The position numbers and the translations under genes were made by a program. Of a stretch of DNA of 25,167 bases, positions 15,831-23,356 are shown one piece after another. The first letter of the stretch is position 1. Every line of letters begins with the position of its first letter. The notes beneath the pieces are model-generated. The model had not been told where the DNA came from and made no database searches. It worked only from the letters and a program-made list of their open reading frames with translations. The stretch comes from CAZVJA01 sp964626885 (GTDB lineage: Bacteria > Planctomycetota > Planctomycetia > Planctomycetales > Planctomycetaceae), in assembly GCA_964626885.1 (NCBI GenBank), contig CAZVJA010000062.1:1-25167 (forward strand), given 5' to 3'.

Positions 15831-15850
15831 GTGTGTGTGTGTGTGTGTGT
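15831..15850. repeat. (GT)10 dinucleotide microsatellite
   Basis: Ten uninterrupted GT units lie in the intergenic region, 46 bases before the -35 box of the aroF leader promoter and 108 bases upstream of the divergent start. Such tracts are prone to slippage and would also adopt altered helical geometry. Confidence 0.95.
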
Positions 15851-15896
15851 GGCGATCTCGTGGAAGTGCCGCACTGTGCAGGGTGGGAACGGCTGA

Positions 15897-15925
15897 TTGA
15901 CAGTTCAGGCGTCTCGCCATATGAT
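15897..15925 (+). promoter_or_regulatory. Strong sigma-70-like promoter of the aroF leader
   Basis: TTGACA (15897-15902), 17-base spacer, TATGAT (15920-15925): a perfect -35, a five-of-six -10 and the optimal spacing. The expected transcription start is near 15932, giving a leader of about 290 bases before aroF. Confidence 0.8.
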
Positions 15926-15989
15926 CGGAGAGAGTTTGGAGCGTGTTTTTAATTGCTCCCCCCAGTAATGCCTTGTAAAGGACATTTCC

Positions 15990-16127
15990 GTGGCAATGCC
16001 GGATCGACATGCTGAAAATAGTTCGGCTGTCCGAAATGGTCGGCGCAGCGGAATCGTTTTTTTCGGCGGTTGGTATTGGTTTACCGGCGCGGGGCGTCCG
16101 GGGCGGATGAGGAACACGTTGAACTGA
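15990..16127 (+). CDS. Putative aromatic leader peptide of the aroF attenuator (45 aa)
   Basis: Short ORF from GTG 15990 to TGA 16125-16127, with AAAGGA seven bases before the start; an in-frame ATG is at 15996. Codons 24-31 (16059-16082) read TTT TTC GGC GGT TGG TAT, then TGG TTT, encoding FFGGWYWF: three Phe, two Trp and one Tyr in eight codons. No other part of the peptide is notable. It lies between a strong promoter and an intrinsic terminator, and the next gene is DAHP synthase, the entry enzyme for Phe, Tyr and Trp synthesis. This matches leader peptides of ribosome-mediated attenuators: scarce charged aromatic tRNA would stall the ribosome here and change folding of the downstream RNA. 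Function is inferred from layout; translation is not shown. Confidence 0.75.
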   Translation: MAMPDRHAENSSAVRNGRRSGIVFFGGWYWFTGAGRPGRMRNTLN

Positions 16128-16152
16128 AAACGCATATCAACGAAAAGTTTCC

Positions 16153-16190
16153 CAGGCCCTGAAGCCCCGGTCGGCTTCAGGGCCTGTTTT
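16153..16190 (+). terminator. Intrinsic terminator, probable attenuator of aroF
   Basis: CAGGCCCTGAAGCC (16153-16166) and GGCTTCAGGGCCTG (16173-16186) form a perfect 14-bp stem with a six-base loop, followed by TTTTATT. It points on the plus strand, 25 bases past the leader-peptide stop and 32 bases before the aroF start. No other plus-strand gene lies between the promoter and this terminator. An alternative pairing exists: CCGGGGC (16098-16104), just after the aromatic codons, is complementary to GCCCCGG (16164-16170), covering the end of the stem's 5' arm and most of the loop. That is the expected position of an antiterminator. A hairpin at 16084-16101 (CCGG with CCGG, extended by CG pairs around a bulge) would compete with it. 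Confidence 0.85.
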
Positions 16191-16222
16191 ATTCACCCAC
16201 ACGGCATGTAAGTGAGATAGTT

Positions 16223-17236
16223 ATGATCGTTGTCATGAAACGCGGGGCGAGCCAAGCAATGGTCGACCGCATGGCCCGCCGCGTAGAAGAGTTGGGATTG
16301 AAAGCGCACGTGATCGTCGGCACCGAACGTACGGTAATCGCCGCGATCGGCAGCAAGCCGGAAGGGGCGCAGGAAATGCTCGCCTCGTGTGAGGAGGTTG
16401 AGAAGGTCGTACCGATCATGGCGGCTTATAAGGTCGCCAGCCGCGAGACGAAACCGGATCCGACCGTTGTGAAGGCCCTCGACCTGGTGATCGGCGGCGG
16501 ACACGTGGGCGTCATCGCCGGGCCATGCTCGGTTGAAAGCGACAATCAGATTCAACTCGTGGCGAAGCAGGTCAAGGAAGCTGGAGCGCGGGGACTGCGC
16601 GGCGGTGCGTTCAAGCCGCGAACAAGCCCCTATTCGTTCCAGGGGATGAAAGAAGAAGGGCTGAAACTGCTTGCGGCCGCTCGCGAGACGACAGGTCTTG
16701 CGGTAGTGACGGAGGTGATGACGCCGCAACATGTCGAGATGGTGGCTCGTTATGCCGATGTGTTGCAGATCGGTGCGCGCAACATGCAGAACTATCACCT
16801 GCTGCAAGCCGTCGGAGAGGTCGACAAGCCAGTGCTGTTGAAACGCGGCCCGTCGGCCACGATCGACGAGTTTCTGCTGGCGGCAGAGTATGTACTCGAC
16901 CAGGGGAACAAAAGCGTGATCCTTTGCGAACGGGGCATCCGCACGTTCGAAACGCACACGCGGTTCACGCTTCCGCTGGCGACGGTTCCGTACCTTCACG
17001 AGCGGACGCACCTGCCAATCGTGGTCGACCCGAGTCACGGGACCGGCATCGCGTCCCTGGTGCCACCAATGTGCGCGGCGGCGATAGCCGTCGGCTGCGA
17101 TGGGCTGATCGTAGAAGTACATCCTGATCCGTCGCACGCTGCCAGCGACGGCGATCAATCGGTCACGCCAGCGGTTTTTGCGAAAATCATGGCGGAATGC
17201 AGGAAGGTGGCGGAGGCGCTCGGCCGGTCGATTTGA
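16223..17236 (+). CDS. aroF: 3-deoxy-7-phosphoheptulonate (DAHP) synthase, Thermotoga type
   Basis: First step of the shikimate pathway: condenses phosphoenolpyruvate and erythrose 4-phosphate to DAHP in the cytoplasm. The 337 residues align in length with the Thermotoga maritima enzyme. Residues 1-70 form the ferredoxin-like regulatory domain that in that enzyme binds Tyr/Phe for feedback inhibition. The catalytic barrel carries GPCSVES (100-106), RGGAFKPRTSPYSFQG (126-141), QIGARNMQN (182-190), LLKRG (205-209) and VDPSHGTG (268-275). Metal ligands C102, H272, E298 and D309 are all present at the family positions. The ribosome binding site is weak (AAGTGAG). It is preceded by a leader ORF and terminator that suggest attenuation, and followed after 19 bases by an FHA-STAS gene. 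Confidence 0.96.
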   Translation: MIVVMKRGASQAMVDRMARRVEELGLKAHVIVGTERTVIAAIGSKPEGAQEMLASCEEVEKVVPIMAAYKVASRETKPDPTVVKALDLVIGGGHVGVIAGPCSVESDNQIQLVAKQVKEAGARGLRGGAFKPRTSPYSFQGMKEEGLKLLAAARETTGLAVVTEVMTPQHVEMVARYADVLQIGARNMQNYHLLQAVGEVDKPVLLKRGPSATIDEFLLAAEYVLDQGNKSVILCERGIRTFETHTRFTLPLATVPYLHERTHLPIVVDPSHGTGIASLVPPMCAAAIAVGCDGLIVEVHPDPSHAASDGDQSVTPAVFAKIMAECRKVAEALGRSI

Positions 17237-17255
17237 AGGACGAAAACAGCCGGAA

Positions 17256-18587
17256 ATGAATTTAGCATCCGGTACCGGTATGAGGTATCATGAATTTCGG
17301 GCCTCGGATGTCCTTCAGGCGGTCCGGGAGTTCGTGGTGACTGAAGAATCAACTAACCCAATGCTGCGCCCACTCTCCAACGAGGGGAGCGTCTGTTTGC
17401 GCGTGCGCGAGTCTGGACGGCGCGAGTTCGCCCTGCATCAGATCGAGGCACCCTTCGCCGTCATCGGCCGGAGTTCGAAATCCGATATCACTCTTTCCGG
17501 TTCGGGTGTCAGCTACCGGCACGCGTACTTACAAATCCTTTCAGGTCGGCTTTTTTGCGTGGACCTGGGAAGCAAGACCGGGTTGTATTGGGGGAAGCGG
17601 CGACGGGCCTACGGTTGGCTCGCTCCGGAGGAGACGTTGAAAATCGGTTCGTACAAGTTGGCGCTGGCAAGTCGCGAGGGAACTGCCTCACTGCGAACAG
17701 ACGGCGACGAGTACGGCGAAAACCCGCTTGATGTCGATAAGAGCCGCATCGATCGATTGCCCGAATACTTGTTGGAAATCTGGGATGGGTCGGACGAGGC
17801 GAAGCGTCAGCCGGTCGACCGCATATTAAGCCTGGTAGGACGGTGGCGTTCCTGCCCGGTGCATTTGCCGGATGCGAGCGTTTCACACGTCCATTGCAGT
17901 TTGGTTTTGACCGAGTCCGGACTCTGGGCAATTGACCTGCTCGGCAAGAACGGATTAACCGTCAACCAGCAAGCGGCCCGTGCCGCCCTGTTGGAACACG
18001 GCGACAAAGTTCGTATCGGTCGATACTCCATTCGCATTCATCGGCGCGAAATCTCGGAAGACCTTCACCGCAATGATCCTGAAGAGGACGTCGCACAGCA
18101 CAGTCAAGCAGCGAAAATACCCGAAACACCTGGTTCGACTGAAGAGAGTACAACGCAAGCCGACGTCGCTGATTCTGTGGGGATAGATACCGCACTCTGG
18201 GACTCGGAACCTCGGGTATCGGACTGGTTGGGAACCTTGTTCCAGATCGAACATATCGGGAACGCTCTGGTTGTCTTGCCGAACATCAGCGGCGGCTCCT
18301 TTCGGTATGCACAACTTCAAGCGGAATCGAACTCACTGCGCCGCATGCTCGACAACCCGATTCATCACAATCTGATCGTAGACCTTCAAGGGTTGAATTA
18401 CATCGGTTCCGAAGCGATTGGTGTTGTGATTGGCCTGGCACGCCGCGCGACCGATCGTGGGGGCCGGGTCGCATTTTGTCACGCGTCTCCAAATGTGCAT
18501 ACCGTAATGCAGAATATGGGGCTGCTCCGGCTCTGGCCCTATTTTGCCACTCGCAAAGAGGCGCTGAACAACGTCAGTGCGGAGTAG
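17256..18587 (+). CDS. FHA-FHA-STAS domain signalling protein
   Basis: Cytoplasmic signalling protein of about 443 residues joining two forkhead-associated domains to a C-terminal STAS domain. FHA1 (about 46-138) shows GRSSKSDITLSGSGVSYRH and LGSKTGLYWG; FHA2 (about 168-262) shows VGRWRSCPVHL, SVSHVHCSLVL and LLGKNGLTVN. Both keep the GR, S..H and NG-like positions that read phosphothreonine. An acidic, Ser/Thr/Gln-rich linker precedes the STAS domain (about 328-440), which has DLQGLNYIGSEAIG; the Ser corresponds to the serine phosphorylated in SpoIIAA-type antagonists. The start is uncertain: ATG 17256 is used, GTG 17337 has a better site (GGGAG, six bases) and keeps all domains, and the frame is open to 17178. 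No kinase or sigma factor adjoins. It sits 19 bases behind aroF, so cotranscription is possible. Confidence 0.85.
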   Translation: MNLASGTGMRYHEFRASDVLQAVREFVVTEESTNPMLRPLSNEGSVCLRVRESGRREFALHQIEAPFAVIGRSSKSDITLSGSGVSYRHAYLQILSGRLFCVDLGSKTGLYWGKRRRAYGWLAPEETLKIGSYKLALASREGTASLRTDGDEYGENPLDVDKSRIDRLPEYLLEIWDGSDEAKRQPVDRILSLVGRWRSCPVHLPDASVSHVHCSLVLTESGLWAIDLLGKNGLTVNQQAARAALLEHGDKVRIGRYSIRIHRREISEDLHRNDPEEDVAQHSQAAKIPETPGSTEESTTQADVADSVGIDTALWDSEPRVSDWLGTLFQIEHIGNALVVLPNISGGSFRYAQLQAESNSLRRMLDNPIHHNLIVDLQGLNYIGSEAIGVVIGLARRATDRGGRVAFCHASPNVHTVMQNMGLLRLWPYFATRKEALNNVSAE

Positions 18588-18807
18588 CGAACCCGATTCG
18601 CCGACCTGCTCGACGGATTGCCGGTTGGATCAACCGCGGTTCCAATCTGTATCCGCGTTGGATCGTGTTTGCCCTCCGGCCTGGCTGCTCTGATATACTA
18701 ACGTTTCACCGGTTTGCCTAGCGGGAGATGGTTACAGTGGCTGGGTCGATTCCTCCGCAAGGAGTCGGCATATTCAGGCATCGATCTCTAATCCCCGGAA
18801 ATTGTTC

Positions 18808-21800
18808 ATGTTGTTTGTTCCTCGAATTATTGTGGCTTCCCTCGCCGCGTTGTTTCTCGTGATCGGATTCGCTTCGGTTAGTCTCCGTGCGCAGGCTGCG
18901 CAAGATACCGCAAGCACCAACAACGCCGCGCCTTCGAAGCGCGAGCCTGTCGTTGCGGCGCGTCCGAAGCCCCCCCGGTTTCCGATCGCGGCCGCCCGTC
19001 CGGAAAAGCTCGCACCGTGGGGGATTGAAGTGCGTACTCCCTGGACGACATCCCGCGTCGTGGGATCACCCGAGCCGCCGCTGCCGTACCGGCTTGCTCG
19101 CAGCTTTCCGAAGCTGAGCTTCAAGGAACCGGTCTACATGCAGCCCGAACCAGGGACCGACCGCGTCTGGGTACTCGAGTTGAAAGGACGAATCGTTGCA
19201 TTCAACCCACGCGAAGCGGAACCCAAGACGGAAGAGGTGTTTGTGGTTCCCGAAAGCGTGGCCGAGAAATCTTCTGCCAACTACTACAGCTTCGCGTTTC
19301 ATCCGAAATACATCGAGAACGGTCGGGTAATCCTCTTCTGCGACGAACAGCAGAAAGTCGGGGAGCCCAACGAGCACGACCGAGTCTCCTGGTACGATAC
19401 TTCCGGAACGCCCCGAAAGGTTCTCCCCGAATCGCGGCGTATCATCATCGAATGGGCCAGCGCAGGACACGCCGGCGGCGGGATGGAATTTGGGCCGGAT
19501 GGTATGCTCTATCTCACGACCGGCGATGGTACCGGCGGGTCCGACCTAGATAACACAGGGCAGGACATCACCGATTTACGCGGCGCTGTGCTCCGTATCG
19601 ACGTCGATCATCCCGACAAAGGTCACCTCTACAGCGTTCCCAACGACAACCCATTCGTACATCTCCCCGGAGCGCGCCCCGAGATTTGGGCGTTCGGCCT
19701 AAGGGCTCCGTGGCGAATGAGCTTCGACCGCCACACAGGCAACTTGTGGGTCGGCGAGGTCGGACAGGATTTGTGGGAGATGATTCATCTCATCCGCAAA
19801 GGAGGCAATTACGGCTGGAGCGTGATGGAAGGAACTCATCCCTTCTACCCCGAACGAAAAGTCGGTCCCGCTCCTATTCTTCCGCCGATCGTCGAGCATT
19901 CACATTCCGAAGCACGGTCGATTTCGGGAGGCTATGTCTATCACGGAAAGCGTCTCCCGGAACTCAACGGGATGTATGTTTATTGTGATTATGCCACCGG
20001 CACCGTCTGGGCGTTTCGCTACGAAAACGACAAAGTCACCGAGCGCCGCACGCTGGCCGATTCGAGTTATATGGTCGCAGCCTTTGGGCTCGATCAGGAT
20101 GAGGAACTCTATCTGCTGGCCCTCAGTGGCGAATTGCTTCAACTCGAAAAGAATCCAGACGTCGGAACCGATGCAAAATTTCCGCGAAAGCTCAGCGACA
20201 CCGGCGTGTTCAGTTCAGTGAAAGATCAAACCCCCGCACCCGGAGTCATCCCCTACACAGTGAATGCGCCTCAGTGGTGCGACGGCGCACATGTTCAACG
20301 CTTCCTCGCCGTCCCCAACGACGGAACGATCGAACCGGTTGCGTCGCGAGGTTGGAACTTTACCGACGGCTCGGTGCTCGTGCAGACATTGTCGCTGGAA
20401 ATGGAGCCAGGAAATGCTACCTCACGGCAGAACGTCGAAACACGCATGTTAACCAAACAGGGAGGAGAATGGGCGGCATACACATATGCGTGGAATGATA
20501 ATCGAACCGACGCAGAGTTAATTGAGAAGGAAGGGCTCGACCGCAAATTGACCATCCGCGACACGAAGGCTCCAGGAGGTGCGCGAACGCAGACCTGGCG
20601 GTACGCCGCCCGCACGGAATGCATGGGTTGCCATTCGCGCGCGGCGAATTACGCGCTTGGCATGACATCGCTGCAGATGAACAAGGACCACGATTTCGGT
20701 TCGATCATCGACAATCAAATGCGGACGCTGAATCACATCGGATTGTTCAAACCGGCACTCGATACGCATCCGCGTACACTTCGCAAACTCGTGAACCCGT
20801 ACGACCCCCGTGCGCCGCTCGACGCCCGTGCTCGGTCCTATCTGCACACGAATTGCTCGCACTGTCACGTTTCCGACGGCGGCGGCAATGCGAAAATGGA
20901 ACTTGAGTTCATTACCGAGCCGCACCGCACGCGCATTTTTGGCGTGACTCCGTTGCAAGGAAACTTCGACATTCAAGCAGCTGACTTAATCGCACCGGGA
21001 GATCCCTACCGGTCGGTGATGTACTATCGCATCTCCAAGTTGGGAAGTGGCCGGATGCCGCAGGTGGGGTCGTGGGTCGTCGATACGGAAGCCCGGAAGC
21101 TGTTCCAGAACTGGATCAGCAGTCTTCCGCCCAACATTGGCGAGCCACCTTCCGGGGCCGAAGAACAGAAGCGATCACGGACTCCCAAACAGTACGGTGA
21201 AAACGCCGCCAAATACGCGGCACAAAAGGAAGCTGAGGAAAGAGCCGCGACCGAAGCAAAGCGAGCGGCTCTCGAAGCGGCCCGCCAGTTGCGCGAGCAG
21301 AATCTGGAAGCCGTCGGGCTACTAAAGAATGGCTCCGCATCACCGTCTGGGGAAACACGCATTGAAGCAGCGAATCAACTTCTATCGACGACGATCGGTG
21401 CGCTCACGCTGCTGCAGGCCCTCGATGAGAATTCCATTCACTCTCCTTTGCGCGAGGATGTGATCGCCCTGGGAAGTGCCCATGCCGATGGAGATATCCG
21501 CGACCTGTTCGAGCGGTTTCTGCCGGAAGAACGGCGGGTCAAGCGGCTTGGACCAGTCATTCAGCCCGAGAGCCTGCTGGCGACGGCCGGAGATGCCGAA
21601 CGGGGCAGACAGCTCTTCTTCAGCAACGGCGGGATCCTCTGTAAGAACTGCCATCAGATCAAGGAAGTAGGACGTGCCGTCGGTCCCGAGCTGACGCAGA
21701 TCGGCAAGAAATACAACCGGCAGCAGATTCTCGAAAACCTGTTGGAACCTTCGAAGACGATCGAAGAGAAGTACTTGACGTATGTTGTCGAAACGACTTC

Positions 21801-22008
21801 TGGAAAAGTTCATACGGGACTGCTCGTCGAGCGGACTCCGCAGGTGGTAACACTCAAGGACGTGGAAGGAAAAATGACGTCGGTCCCGGCGAATGAAATC
21901 GAAGAGATGGAGGTGCAGCGAAAATCACTGATGCCGGAGCAGATCCTCCGCGACCTCACCGCTCAGCAGGCGGCGGATTTGCTGGAGTTTCTCAGTGAGC
22001 TGAAGTGA
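18808..22008 (+). CDS. PQQ-type sugar dehydrogenase fused to multiheme c-type cytochrome domains
   Basis: Exported redox enzyme of 1066 residues from ATG 18808 (GGA upstream; a TTG two codons earlier is also open). A signal peptide (LFVPRIIVASLAALFLVIGF) leads to a Pro/Arg-rich linker, then a six-bladed glucose/sorbosone-dehydrogenase-type propeller (about 80-460) with GHAGGGMEFGPDGMLYLTTG, GLRAPWRMSFD and GNYGWSVMEG, which hold PQQ and calcium in that family. A second region contains heme motifs CMGCH (605-609) and CSHCH (683-687). A charged Ala/Glu/Lys helix (about 793-831) looks like a coiled coil. The C-terminal domain has CKNCH (945-949) and is the Pirellula/Verrucomicrobium putative heme-binding type. 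It probably oxidises a sugar or alcohol in the periplasm and passes electrons along its hemes. Substrate unknown. Confidence 0.92.
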   Translation: MLFVPRIIVASLAALFLVIGFASVSLRAQAAQDTASTNNAAPSKREPVVAARPKPPRFPIAAARPEKLAPWGIEVRTPWTTSRVVGSPEPPLPYRLARSFPKLSFKEPVYMQPEPGTDRVWVLELKGRIVAFNPREAEPKTEEVFVVPESVAEKSSANYYSFAFHPKYIENGRVILFCDEQQKVGEPNEHDRVSWYDTSGTPRKVLPESRRIIIEWASAGHAGGGMEFGPDGMLYLTTGDGTGGSDLDNTGQDITDLRGAVLRIDVDHPDKGHLYSVPNDNPFVHLPGARPEIWAFGLRAPWRMSFDRHTGNLWVGEVGQDLWEMIHLIRKGGNYGWSVMEGTHPFYPERKVGPAPILPPIVEHSHSEARSISGGYVYHGKRLPELNGMYVYCDYATGTVWAFRYENDKVTERRTLADSSYMVAAFGLDQDEELYLLALSGELLQLEKNPDVGTDAKFPRKLSDTGVFSSVKDQTPAPGVIPYTVNAPQWCDGAHVQRFLAVPNDGTIEPVASRGWNFTDGSVLVQTLSLEMEPGNATSRQNVETRMLTKQGGEWAAYTYAWNDNRTDAELIEKEGLDRKLTIRDTKAPGGARTQTWRYAARTECMGCHSRAANYALGMTSLQMNKDHDFGSIIDNQMRTLNHIGLFKPALDTHPRTLRKLVNPYDPRAPLDARARSYLHTNCSHCHVSDGGGNAKMELEFITEPHRTRIFGVTPLQGNFDIQAADLIAPGDPYRSVMYYRISKLGSGRMPQVGSWVVDTEARKLFQNWISSLPPNIGEPPSGAEEQKRSRTPKQYGENAAKYAAQKEAEERAATEAKRAALEAARQLREQNLEAVGLLKNGSASPSGETRIEAANQLLSTTIGALTLLQALDENSIHSPLREDVIALGSAHADGDIRDLFERFLPEERRVKRLGPVIQPESLLATAGDAERGRQLFFSNGGILCKNCHQIKEVGRAVGPELTQIGKKYNRQQILENLLEPSKTIEEKYLTYVVETTSGKVHTGLLVERTPQVVTLKDVEGKMTSVPANEIEEMEVQRKSLMPEQILRDLTAQQAADLLEFLSELK

Positions 22009-22069
22009 AAAAATCTAAACTAGAGCCCAATGGGCGGACGACGCCTCTCTGGCAACTGGCTTCTCTTTG

Positions 22070-22558
22070 TTATCTCTGTGAATGTTCTCGCAGAAACTTG
22101 GTCACCCGCGGCGGGCTGATGATGCCGAGGATCTTTTCGTCAAGCGACACAACCGGCACGTGCCGATAGCCGCTGACGGCCATCACCGACAGTGCGGCGG
22201 CCGCGGAATCAGTTTCGTAGACGTATACCGGATCGGGGGTCATGACCTCGCACACCGGGCTGTCTTTGACTGCATCATATTCAAGCGCGACTTTGTCCAG
22301 CACGTCTCGATCGCTGAAGATACCGACAAGTTTGCCGTTTTGCTCAACCATGACACATGCAATGTCGTTCCCGGCAAGCTTGTGGAGCGCCTCATCCACG
22401 GTGGCGTTTACCGAAATGGTTGCAAAGGGATGGACTCCGATCTCCGTCACGTCCTTCTGCGCCAGTGCTTCTTCGAGCGGATCTTCAAATGTCCGCGGTT
22501 CGTAATTCGCCAAGGGATCCCGAAATTCTCCCTCGGGAAGGCGTGTTGCGTCCGACAT
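22070..22558 (-). CDS. CBS-pair protein, downstream copy
   Basis: Small soluble protein of 162 residues made of two CBS domains behind an acidic N-terminal tail of about 35 residues (LPEGEFRDPLANYEPRTFED). CBS1 (about 42-95) has VDEALHKL and GIFSDRDVLDK; CBS2 (about 103-158) has VMTPDPVYVYETDS and YRHVPVV. CBS pairs bind adenine nucleotides and usually act as energy or ionic sensors, here without any attached enzyme. It begins three bases after the stop of a second CBS-pair gene, so the two form an operon and could make a heterodimer. It converges on the PQQ dehydrogenase gene. Confidence 0.9.
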   Translation of the reverse strand: MSDATRLPEGEFRDPLANYEPRTFEDPLEEALAQKDVTEIGVHPFATISVNATVDEALHKLAGNDIACVMVEQNGKLVGIFSDRDVLDKVALEYDAVKDSPVCEVMTPDPVYVYETDSAAAALSVMAVSGYRHVPVVSLDEKILGIISPPRVTKFLREHSQR

Positions 22559-22561
22559 GGT

Positions 22562-23032
22562 TCAGGCTCCTTCGCGTTTAGAGGGATAAGGGTTGCTGCC
22601 GATCCGCTGGACCATCACCTCGCCAGGGAAATACTCGGCGATGTATTCCATCAGCCCTTTTTGGCCAGTGAGTCCGCAGGCTTTACCTTCGTCATCGACA
22701 ACAACCACATAGCGAGTGTTCTTTGTTTCCATTGCATCCAAAACGGTTTCGACCGTATCCGATGTACTGACCCACGGAAACGTATGGGCCATGACAGATT
22801 CCGTATTCCCATCGAGAGATTTCGGGGAACTCACCAGCAGATGCCGCAGCATCGCCTCGGTGAAGACTCCGACGGGTTTCTGTTCGGCGTCGACGACGAT
22901 CGCGCAACCAAGTATTCCGGCGCGCATCTTCTCAATCGTCTGACGAATGGGAGTGGATGGGGAAACCGTGACCGCTGTTCGCAAGGAAAGCTTATCAACG
23001 GATTCGTTTTTCAGCCCTTCGAGAAGTTCCAT
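22562..23032 (-). CDS. CBS-pair protein, upstream copy
   Basis: Protein of 156 residues with two CBS domains: CBS1 (about 18-70) with TPIRQTIEKM and VGVFTEAMLRHL, and CBS2 (about 82-140) with VMAHTFPWVSTSDTVETVLD and YVVVVDDEGKACGL. The start is well supported by AAAGGAG five bases before the ATG. The C-terminus adds a short basic tail (SNPYPSKREGA). It differs clearly from its neighbour, so this is an old duplication or two independent members. Likely ligand is AMP, ADP or ATP; target unknown. Confidence 0.9.
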   Translation of the reverse strand: MELLEGLKNESVDKLSLRTAVTVSPSTPIRQTIEKMRAGILGCAIVVDAEQKPVGVFTEAMLRHLLVSSPKSLDGNTESVMAHTFPWVSTSDTVETVLDAMETKNTRYVVVVDDEGKACGLTGQKGLMEYIAEYFPGEVMVQRIGSNPYPSKREGA

Positions 23033-23356
23033 GATCGCTCCTTTCCCTCAGTACGATCGCAGCCTTCGGTGGAAGCCACTTTGTGATCCACGTTGGGGAT
23101 GAGCGCAAATTCACCGTAACCCAATTTTCGAGAGAAAACAATGCTATTAACATTCCCGGAAGACATCCTTCCCCCTGCCTGGGGAATCGGCCTGCATGAA
23201 TTCCGAATCGCCTGGACGCAGTTTGAAATGAGAAGCCGGTGGAGCCCAAACTGCGTCGCCGCTACGATGGTAGTCGGTGAAATCCGAACGACGTCAAAAG
23301 CGCGGCGGCCAGCAGCATCCCAGTGTGATTAGACACCCGAAAAGGAGGCGTGTTTT
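23033..23356. other. Non-coding gap with two inverted repeats
   Basis: About 320 bases between the divergent CBS operon and the glycosyl-hydrolase-like gene. No defensible frame; a 63-codon plus-strand ORF here has no ribosome binding site or family resemblance. It contains a 6-bp stem with a six-base loop (TTCCCC 23169-23174, GGGGAA 23181-23186) and an 11-bp inverted repeat at 23215-23257. Confidence 0.5.
23215..23257 (+). repeat. 11-bp perfect inverted repeat
   Basis: GACGCAGTTTG (23215-23225) and CAAACTGCGTC (23247-23257) are exact complements around a 21-base loop. It lies 100 bases upstream of the glycosyl-hydrolase-like start. No U-run follows, so it is not an intrinsic terminator. It may be a leader hairpin or a pair of operator half-sites two helical turns apart. 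Confidence 0.6.

Noticed and set aside
16193..17158. 321-codon minus-strand open frame opposite aroF
   Set aside because: It is fully antisense to a secure DAHP synthase gene and its translation is His/Arg-rich with no family resemblance.
18588..18807. TATACT at 18694-18699 as promoter of the PQQ dehydrogenase
   Set aside because: No -35 element lies at a usable distance, so it cannot be supported.
22082..23086. 334-codon plus-strand open frame across both CBS genes
   Set aside because: It mirrors two well-supported minus-strand CBS genes, is rich in His, Arg and Phe, has no recognisable family and no good ribosome binding site. It is a codon-bias shadow.
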